This document shows, one piece after another, positions 1 through 6,400 of a DNA stretch of 6,797 bases (position 1 is its first letter; each line of letters opens with the position of its first letter). A program made the position numbers and the translations under genes. A model generated the notes under the pieces. The model did not search any database. It was not told where the DNA came from and worked only from the letters and a program-made list of their open reading frames with translations. Source of the DNA: JBBDSU01 sp040904825 (GTDB lineage Bacteria > Actinomycetota > Nitriliruptoria > Nitriliruptorales > Nitriliruptoraceae); assembly GCA_040904825.1 (NCBI GenBank), contig JBBDSU010000040.1, positions 1-6,797 of the forward strand, written 5' to 3'.

Positions 1-71
1 GCCCGGCAGGACTCGAACCTGCGGCCTTGGGATTAGAAGTCCCCTGCTCTGTCCATCTGAGCTACGGGCGC
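1..71 (-). tRNA. tRNA-Arg (anticodon UCU), 3' end cut by window edge
   Basis: Read on the minus strand the sequence folds as a cloverleaf: acceptor 5' strand GCGCCCG (71 to 65), TA, D arm GCTC/GAGC, anticodon loop CTTCTAA, and T arm GCAGG-TTCGAGT-CCTGC. The anticodon is TCT (bases 37 to 35), so the tRNA reads the arginine codons AGA and AGG. The 3' acceptor strand runs only to CGGGC before the window ends, so the last two paired bases, the discriminator and any encoded CCA lie outside. The anticodon stem has four good pairs closed by a G.A apposition at its outer end (positions 27 and 43 in standard numbering). The gene diverges from manA. The 3' part of a tRNA gene is a common integration site, but any element there would be off the left edge. 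Confidence 0.95.
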
Positions 72-99
72 ATGTCAGTGACGTCGGCCGTCAGGGCGC

Positions 100-105
100 A
101 TCCTA
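100..105 (-). promoter_or_regulatory. Possible -10 element for the tRNA-Arg gene
   Basis: On the minus strand the hexamer TAGGAT lies 28 bp upstream of the tRNA 5' end and fits the actinobacterial -10 pattern TANNNT. It would place the transcription start near position 93 and give a leader of about 22 nt. No good -35 hexamer sits 16 to 18 bp further upstream, so the call rests on the -10 alone. Inside the would-be leader, TGACG and CGTCA (79-83 and 89-93) form a short inverted repeat of unknown meaning. Confidence 0.3.
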
Positions 106-211
106 AGTCGGTAGTAGTGGTGGTTGCGCGCAGTTGGTTCGTCACGAGCGCGTAACGTGGCCAACTATGCCAGGCATTGCTCCACGGTCATCACGGCATT
201 TAGGTCATCAT

Positions 212-215
212 GAGG
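212..215 (+). promoter_or_regulatory. Ribosome-binding site that favours the second ATG of manA
   Basis: GAGG lies 6 nt before the ATG at 222. The earlier in-frame ATG at 210 overlaps this motif and has no purine-rich site of its own at the right distance. This site is the reason the start at 222 was chosen. Confidence 0.6.
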
Positions 216-221
216 TCGCCC

Positions 222-1445
222 ATGCGTGCGCAACTCGGCCGGCTTGAAGGCTCGGTCCGCCACTATGAGTGGGGATCGCATGACGCCATTGCGCGGTTGC
301 AGGGCCGTGAGCACCCGACGGATCTGCCTGAAGCTGAACTGTGGTTCGGAGCCCATGCGCTGGGCCGGTCGATGCTTCATCGGGCAGGTCAACCGAGTGT
401 GCCGCTGGATGCTGCCATCGACCAAGGGGGCCAGCAGCCACAGGAGGATGGCCAGGTTGCCGACCGCCAGGTTGCCGACCGCCGTCTGCCGTTCCTCGTG
501 AAGCTGCTTGCGGCAGCTGTGCCGCTGTCGGTGCAGGTCCATCCCGACCAGGAGCAGGCCGAACGGGGCTATGCCTGCGAGGAAGACCGTGACCTCGCCG
601 TCGATGATCCCCGCCGCAACTATCGAGATCCGTGGGCCAAGCCCGAGGCGATGATCGCCGTCGGGTCATTCCACGCGCTGGCTGGCTTTAGGGATCCGGA
701 CGACTTGATGGACTTGCTCCATGTTCTGGGCATCGCGGATGTCGAACCGCTCCCAGCGATCGTCGAGCCGGTTCGTGCGGGGGATATGGCCGGGTACCCA
801 AAGGTGGTGGAAACCTTCCTGCGGCTCGGACGTGACGAATGTGCCAGGCTGATATCAGCGTTGATAGATGTGCCGGTGGCTGAGGGACTGTTAGACGCGC
901 GCAGGCAAGCCGATGTGGAGACGATCGCCCAGCTCGCCCGCGATCATCCTGATGACGCCGGTGTGCTGGTGGCATTGCTGCTCCACCGGCACGAGCTGCG
1001 TGACGGCGACACACTGACGATTGAACCCGGATGCCCGCATGCCTACCTCAGAGGGACTGGTGTCGAGGTCATGGGAGCATCCGACAATGTCATGCGCGCG
1101 GGACTCACTGCCAAGCATGTCGATGTCGACGCGTTCCTTGAAGTCCTGCGTCCGGTGGCGGGCACACCACTGCATGCGGTGTCGCCAGCAGGCAACGGCC
1201 CGATCTTGGCAAGTGATTTGTTCACGGCGGAACGCCTCGAGGTGGGCGCCAGCCAGCCAGACGAACGGCATCTGCTGGACGCTGCCGGTCCAGAAATCGT
1301 CATCGCTATCGACGGCGAATTGCGTCTCGCTCATGCCGACAACGACCACGTGACGATCCGGTCGGGGGAGGCCGCATGGATCCCGGCCGGCATCGATGAA
1401 GTCGCGGTCACCGGCCATGGCAAGGCGATCAGGGTGCATTCGTGA
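222..1445 (+). CDS. manA: Mannose-6-phosphate isomerase, class I (ManA)
   Basis: This cytosolic zinc enzyme interconverts fructose-6-phosphate and mannose-6-phosphate, the entry to GDP-mannose and mannosylated envelope glycans. From the ATG at 222 it has 407 residues, near the usual length. The N-terminal YEWGS (15-19) is typical of the family. The zinc-site pieces are QVHPD (Gln105, His107), KPE (Glu142) and PHAYLRGTGVE (His273). The catalytic Arg is probably Arg292 in SDNVMRAGLTAKHVD. A C-terminal beta-rich region follows. An in-frame ATG at 210 would add four residues but is poorly placed relative to the GAGG. A loop near residues 68-87 carries a perfect QVADR doubling. Leu224 uses the rare TTA codon. 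The gene lies 45 bp before an ABC exporter on the same strand, so co-transcription is likely. The promoter should lie between 72 and 210; TAACGT at 153-158 is a possible -10 but has no well-spaced -35. Confidence 0.95.
   Translation: MRAQLGRLEGSVRHYEWGSHDAIARLQGREHPTDLPEAELWFGAHALGRSMLHRAGQPSVPLDAAIDQGGQQPQEDGQVADRQVADRRLPFLVKLLAAAVPLSVQVHPDQEQAERGYACEEDRDLAVDDPRRNYRDPWAKPEAMIAVGSFHALAGFRDPDDLMDLLHVLGIADVEPLPAIVEPVRAGDMAGYPKVVETFLRLGRDECARLISALIDVPVAEGLLDARRQADVETIAQLARDHPDDAGVLVALLLHRHELRDGDTLTIEPGCPHAYLRGTGVEVMGASDNVMRAGLTAKHVDVDAFLEVLRPVAGTPLHAVSPAGNGPILASDLFTAERLEVGASQPDERHLLDAAGPEIVIAIDGELRLAHADNDHVTIRSGEAAWIPAGIDEVAVTGHGKAIRVHS
451..483 (+). repeat. Perfect 15-bp tandem repeat inside manA
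   Basis: A 15-bp unit (451-465) is repeated exactly at 466-480, followed by three bases of a third copy. Because the unit is five codons long, the reading frame is kept and the protein gains a doubled QVADR (residues 78-87). The segment is a Gln/Asp-rich loop between the N-terminal WFGAH region and the LPFLVKLL strand, outside the metal-site motifs. Exact identity suggests a recent slippage event. Confidence 0.9.
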
Positions 1446-1495
1446 CCGAGATCACGTCACCGGCTAGGGCAAGGCGATCAGGGTGTACTCGTGAC
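1407..1495 (+). repeat. 40-bp direct repeat spanning the manA stop and the ABC gene start
   Basis: Positions 1407-1446 and 1456-1495 match at 36 of 40 bases without gaps and are offset by 49 bp. Copy 1 encodes the last 12 residues of ManA and its TGA stop. Copy 2 lies between the genes and ends with the GTG start of the ABC exporter. Read in the matching frame, copy 2 would give VTG-stop-GKAIRVYS-stop, a decayed version of ManA's VTGHGKAIRVHS. Each copy carries AGGG followed 7 nt later by TCGTGAC, that is a ribosome-binding site and a GTG. Each copy begins with GTCAC and ends with GTGAC, a 5-bp inverted match. Confidence 0.9.
1480..1483 (+). promoter_or_regulatory. Ribosome-binding site for the GTG start of the ABC exporter
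   Basis: AGGG lies 7 nt before the GTG at 1491. The same sequence stands before a GTG at 1442 in the upstream repeat copy, where it overlaps the manA stop codon. It supports GTG 1491 over the internal GTG 1545 / ATG 1548, although members of this family often begin at a position equivalent to ATG 1548. Confidence 0.5.
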
Positions 1496-3413
1496 TGACA
1501 CCGTTTCCACGCGAATTTCCGACGGTTCACCACGTCATCGGGACGTGATGATTCGCGTCGAAGGCGTAGTGCGCCGGTTTGGTGACGTTGTCGCCCTCGC
1601 CGGGGTCGATCTGGCAGTCGAGCGTGGCACCGTCTTCGGACTCCTGGGACCAAACGGAGCTGGCAAGACAACACTCGTGCGCGTGCTGGCGACCCTGTTG
1701 CCAGTCCACGCCGGCTCAATCACCATCGCCGGGGTCGACGCCCTGGCTGATCCGATGGCCACGCGTGCACGCATTGGACTGGCAGGCCAGTTTGCAGCGG
1801 TCGACGAGTTTCTGACGGGTCGAGAGAACGTCGAGATGGTCGGCCGGCTGTATGGCTTGACCCGGCCTGAAGCTCGTCGTCGGGCTGCTGATGTGCTTGA
1901 GCGGATAGGGCTGACCGACGACGCGACCCGGCGTGTCGGCACCTACTCGGGAGGGATGCGGCGCCGACTGGACCTCGCCGCTTCGCTGGTAGGCCGTCCA
2001 CAGGTGCTCTTCCTCGACGAACCGACGACGGGGATCGACCCACGCAACCGCATCGATCTGTGGGAGATCGTCGAGGATCTCGTGGGCGACGGCACCACGG
2101 TGCTGCTGACCACCCAGTATCTGGAGGAAGCGGATCGGCTGGCTGACCGCATCGCTGTCATCGACCATGGTCGCATCATCGGTGAAGGAACGGCTGATGA
2201 ACTGAAAAGCCGTGTAGGCGGCGCGGTTATTGATCTCGCTGTGCCGGTAGTTCAGCGACAGGTCGTGCTCTCCACGCTGCAAGATGCGTTTGGGTCCGAC
2301 GTCGGGGTTGATCGTTCAACTGGTCGAGTTCGCCTGCCCGCGCGCAACGGTTCCCGTTCGCTGACCGAGGTGGCGCGAGCGCTCGACGCGGCCGGTTTCG
2401 AAGCGACCGACCTCGCTTTGCATCGCCCGACCCTCGACGATGTTTTCATGTCGCTGACCGGGCAGCCAGCCGGTGAGATCGATGTCGAAGAAGGGTCATC
2501 CGCCTCGCACCGCCCGGTGACCGCTGCGTCGATGATGACCGAGGACATGGATGCCACGCCGGATGTCGTTGTTGGTGTGGAATCCTCCGTTGACGGGAGC
2601 GAACCAGCGCGTGCACGGCTCGGCCTGCGTGACATGGTCACCGACAGCCTGGTCATTGGGCGGCGCAACCTCACCAGATTCGCTCGACTCAAGCGCCTGG
2701 TGCTGTTCTCGACCGTCCAGCCGGTGATGTTTCTCCTCCTTTTCACGTTTGTGTTCGGAGGGGCCATCGGTGATGCGATCCCGGGTGACCTGTCGTACCT
2801 CCAATGGCTGATGCCGGGGCTGCTCATCCAAGTGTCTGCATTCGGAGCCGGCCAAACGGCAATCGGTTTGGCCGAAGACCTGAGCAAGGGTGTCGTCGAC
2901 CGGTTCCGGTCGCTGCCGATGGCACGATCAGCCGTGCTTGTGGGCAGGACGCTGGCTGATGTGGGACGCAACGCGTTCGTGCTCACCGTGATGCTGACCG
3001 TCGGCACGATCATCGGCTTCCGCATCTCGACGAGCGTGTGGGGATTGCTCGGCGCCGTCGCCTTGTCGCTGCTGTTCTTCTTCTCCCTGACCTGGGTGAT
3101 GGCGACGATTGGTCTGAAAGTCCAGAGCCCAGAGGCCGTCCAGACAGCAGTGTTTCTGCCCACGTTTCCGTTCGTGTTCGCGTCGTCTGTGTTCGCGCCG
3201 ACCTCGACGATGCCAGGCTGGCTGCGGGTCTTCGCTGAACATCAGCCGATCACTGCCGTCACCAACGCGCTGCGATCGCTGATGCTCGGGCCGCAGGCTG
3301 TCGACGGCGCGAGTGTGGTCGTCACCGTCGCCATCGCCCTGGCATGGATTGTCGGCATCGTGGCAGTCTTCTCAACGCTTGCCGTGCGGACCTACCGGCG
3401 CGCTGTGACCTGA
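1491..3413 (+). CDS. Fused ABC exporter, DrrA-type ATPase plus DrrB-type permease
   Basis: This 640-residue protein joins an ATPase and an ABC-2 type membrane domain that are often separate genes (as in daunorubicin resistance DrrA and DrrB). The ATPase shows Walker A GPNGAGKTT (53-61), Q-loop Gln100, signature YSGGM (152-156), Walker B VLFLDEP (172-178), D-loop GIDPRN and TTQYLEEAD with Gln209 at the usual His position, a DrrA-family trait. The DrrA-type C-terminal extension ends at TLDDVFMSLTG (314-324). An acidic, Ser/Asp-rich linker of about 55 residues follows. The permease has about six membrane segments (near 404-424, 437-460, 494-510, 516-541, 552-570, 606-631). It probably works as a homodimer in the inner membrane and exports a hydrophobic compound; the substrate cannot be read from sequence. 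The GTG start has a fair ribosome-binding site. ATG 1548 would give 621 residues. It is probably transcribed with manA. Confidence 0.93.
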   Translation: MTDTVSTRISDGSPRHRDVMIRVEGVVRRFGDVVALAGVDLAVERGTVFGLLGPNGAGKTTLVRVLATLLPVHAGSITIAGVDALADPMATRARIGLAGQFAAVDEFLTGRENVEMVGRLYGLTRPEARRRAADVLERIGLTDDATRRVGTYSGGMRRRLDLAASLVGRPQVLFLDEPTTGIDPRNRIDLWEIVEDLVGDGTTVLLTTQYLEEADRLADRIAVIDHGRIIGEGTADELKSRVGGAVIDLAVPVVQRQVVLSTLQDAFGSDVGVDRSTGRVRLPARNGSRSLTEVARALDAAGFEATDLALHRPTLDDVFMSLTGQPAGEIDVEEGSSASHRPVTAASMMTEDMDATPDVVVGVESSVDGSEPARARLGLRDMVTDSLVIGRRNLTRFARLKRLVLFSTVQPVMFLLLFTFVFGGAIGDAIPGDLSYLQWLMPGLLIQVSAFGAGQTAIGLAEDLSKGVVDRFRSLPMARSAVLVGRTLADVGRNAFVLTVMLTVGTIIGFRISTSVWGLLGAVALSLLFFFSLTWVMATIGLKVQSPEAVQTAVFLPTFPFVFASSVFAPTSTMPGWLRVFAEHQPITAVTNALRSLMLGPQAVDGASVVVTVAIALAWIVGIVAVFSTLAVRTYRRAVT

Positions 3414-3429
3414 TCACGCTGTGCGCCGG
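3395..3429. terminator. GC-rich dyad between convergent genes, probable terminator
   Basis: CCGGCGC (3395-3401) and GCGCCGG (3423-3429) are perfect complements. Inside them GTGA (3405-3408) pairs with TCAC (3414-3417) around a 5-base loop, leaving a small internal loop of 3 and 5 bases. The dyad covers the last codons and stop of the ABC exporter. On the minus strand it starts about 12 nt after the carboxylase stop, a good place for that gene's terminator. No T-run follows on either strand, so it would be of the tail-less type often proposed in actinobacteria, or may only act as an RNA-stabilising stem. Confidence 0.4.
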
Positions 3430-3441
3430 CGGCCAGCAGCC

Positions 3442-6400
3442 TCAGCGCTGAAGTGTCTTCGCGATGCCGCGATCGATCGCCTCGATGAGGTACGGACGCA
3501 GCTGGTCGGGCGGAATGATGGTGTGGACCGAGCCCATCTGCCGAGCGCGCTCGACTGAGTGGACGGCGTCGAACTCGGCAGCGACCTGTCCGAGCATTTC
3601 TGAGCGGACCTTGCTGCGCACTTCGGCCAGTTCGGTCCGCAACCTTGCTGCCGTGGTGTCGTCGGCGACCCGAATTGCCTGAGCAAGTGACGAGACTCGC
3701 TCGTCGGCATCGGTACGGCGGTTGACCTCGCTAGCGAAGACCACCGCAGCAGCCGGAGGTCCACCGATCACTGAAGCGTGACTGCCTTCGAGTGCAATGA
3801 CCTCCATGTCGTCATGCAGCGCACTCGAAAACACCACGAACGCTCCGCCGTGGTAGCGCGAAATGACGCAGAACACGATGGGTCCGTCGAAGTTGACAAC
3901 GGCACGACCTATCTCGGCGCCGTATTCCAGCTGGAGCTGGCGCAGCGACTCAGGCGAGCCGTCGAATCCCGACAGGTTGGCGAGGACGACCAGCGGCCGG
4001 TTGCCGCTGGCAGCATTGATCGCACGGGCGGTCTTCTTTGATGCGCGCGGGAACAACGTGCCTGCCGACCACTGTTCAGGGCCGTCAGCGGGCAGCAGAC
4101 CCCGGCGGGGCAGCGGGCGCGACTCGAAGCCGAGCAGGGTGACCGGCCAGCCACCAAGGTGAGCATCGAGCACCACGGCCATCTCTGCATCGGCCATGTC
4201 GGCCCATCGCTCCATCGGGCGATGATCGTTGTCGGCCACCGCGTGCAGTACCGCGCGGATGTCGAACGGCTTCTTGCGTCCGGGGTTGGTGGCTTCGGTG
4301 AAGATCTCGCCAACGGTGGTGAAGTCGACACCCTCGACGCTGTGGGATGAGTGCCGTACGTCTCGGTCCGCCGCATCCGACGTCGTTGCGCGGCGTGGGA
4401 AACGCTCGCCGGGCACGACGTAGGTGTGGGCATAGTGGGCGAACAAGACGTCGCAGGCGCCCGCGAGATCTGGTGCCCAATACTGTGCTTGGCCGTTGGG
4501 ACCCATGACCCGGTCGTAGCCACCGATCCCAAAATTGTCCTCTGCCGAAACTCCACCTGAATAGTCCAGGGCCTGCTTGCCAGTGAGCACCATCGCACTG
4601 TCGGGCGTCATGACAAGGATGCCCTTGGTGTGCATCAGCATGGTCGCTTCGGCGTTCCAGTAGGGCTGGGCACCGACATTGATGCCGGTGACCACCACGT
4701 TGATCTCGCCACCGGCCTGCGTGAATTCGATGATGCGTCGCAGCACGCGAGCCACCCAGTCCATGTTCTCGGTCCCGCTGTCCATCGCGATGCGGGCGCC
4801 TGATGACACCGCGAACCATTCCAGGGGCAGATGCTCGCGCTCAGCCAGGTCGATGGCGGCGATGATGCGCCGGCACTCGTCCTCAGCGATCGACCCCAGT
4901 CCTTTGGTGGGATCCCCCAGAATCGCGACGCGACGCATCCCCTCTGGGTGACGCGCCGTAGGCGTTGACACGGTGCCGACAACCACGCCAGCGGTGTTGC
5001 GCCCCGGAGGCCTATCGACTGGCCTGAGGATCTCCCCGTCAAGGTCATGCTCGACAAAGGCGCCTTCCGCGCGAGCCAACTCTGGTCCGTCGGGCGAGCG
5101 CACCAGCAAGGGCACGATCTCGAAGGGATAGACCGTCCCGCGCCGGCGTGCCTGCAGGATTTTCTGGGTTGTTTCATCGAACGGTTGCATGGGTTCGTTC
5201 GGCGGCTCGGTCACCTTGACCGTCAGCCCCTGGCCAGGGGGCCGCGACATGCGCACAACCACTTCGCGGGGCGGATCGTCGCCTTCCGCCATGCGCGCCT
5301 GGACTATGACCTGCTCAAGCCCGAGCCCTTCGGTCATCGGCGCCAACGCGCGGATGACGCCGTAGACATCGCGCAGGGGCAACCGCACCACCGGCCATAC
5401 GTTGAGAATGACGCGGTTCCACTCCGGTCGTGCATCCAGCGGCTGGGTTGCCCTGGCGCGTCGGAGATCGTCGAGGCAGGCTGCAAACACGCGCTCAAGT
5501 TCGGGAAGGGCCTGGACCTTGCCGTGAGCATCCCTGACCGGTGTCAAGTCACGAACTTCAGCCAGCACAAACATGCGGCGATCGCTGGCCGCCTCCTGAG
5601 CGGTCGCATTGAAGATGTAGACACCTTCGGTTGAAGGCAGCCGGTGCAGGTCGAACCGCTCGAAGCGCCACAGGTTGAGCCGGCTGGCGATCAACGGGTG
5701 GATGCCGCGCAGGTAGTCGACTTCCGCGAAGGTCGCCGCGCCACGAGCACGCCGGAATGTGAGGTGATCGACCGACGATTGGGAGATGTCCTCGTCGGGC
5801 GGGCCACTGGCCGTCAGCGTCACACGCACCAGACTGTCGGGTAGATCAGCGGCGGCCAGGGTGTCGGCAAGGCGAGCGGCAAGCTCGTCAGTTGGGCCGA
5901 GATCATCCCGTCGTGTCAGATAGAGGTCTGCCGCACCACCCGCCGCGTGTTCGTCGGGAACGTCCTCGGTGAGCGCAGCGGCAGCGTTCAGGATCGATGC
6001 CAGGTCGCCCTCGGGGCCTGCGATCGACACGACGCGGCCACGTCCTCGACGGTCGGCAAACTCGGCGACAACGCCGGCGTGGCCGAACGATTCGACCGTG
6101 GCCACCTCGATCATGTTGCGGGTGCGGTAATACCGACGGGTGAGCACTTCCAACAGTGGGCCCGTGCCAGTCTCGGCGGTCACCGGGTCGACGAGGAGTC
6201 CTAGCAGAGGTTCGGTTGCTGCAACAGCGGCTTCGACATGGCGTTCACGGTCGGTGGAGGAGAGTTCGGTTGCCAACGCACGGAGGTGACCGCGCACTTC
6301 GTCATAGACGGCGTTGCGTTGGGCAACCAGACGTGGCTGGTCGAATGCGCGGTAGCGGACACGCCGGGCGAGATCGCCAACGACCGGATGCCGCACCTGG

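Noticed and set aside
134..158. TTGGTT (134-139) and TAACGT (153-158) as a manA promoter
   Set aside because: The spacing is only 13 bp, too short for a standard -35/-10 pair; TAACGT alone is not specific enough for a separate feature.
1..221. Attachment site or genomic island boundary at the tRNA gene
   Set aside because: No integrase, no repeat of the tRNA 3' end and no composition shift is visible; the tRNA 3' side lies outside the window.
891..893. TTA leucine codon in manA (residue 224) as a possible bldA-type control point
   Set aside because: TTA regulation is a Streptomyces-type trait, the organism is not identified as such, and a single rare codon is weak evidence.
2252..3163. 303-codon open frame on the minus strand opposite the ABC exporter
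   Set aside because: It is antisense to a clear gene, rich in Arg, Ser, Thr and Pro with no recognisable motif, as expected for a shadow frame in GC-rich coding DNA.
3909..4819. Overlapping 229- and 244-codon minus-strand frames within the carboxylase region
   Set aside because: They are other frames of the carboxylase coding strand, with low-complexity Arg/Ser/Pro-rich products, while the main frame has full carboxyltransferase motifs.
5047..5634. 195-codon plus-strand frame opposite the carboxylase
   Set aside because: It is the mirror of conserved carboxylase codons and has no family resemblance or separate gene context.
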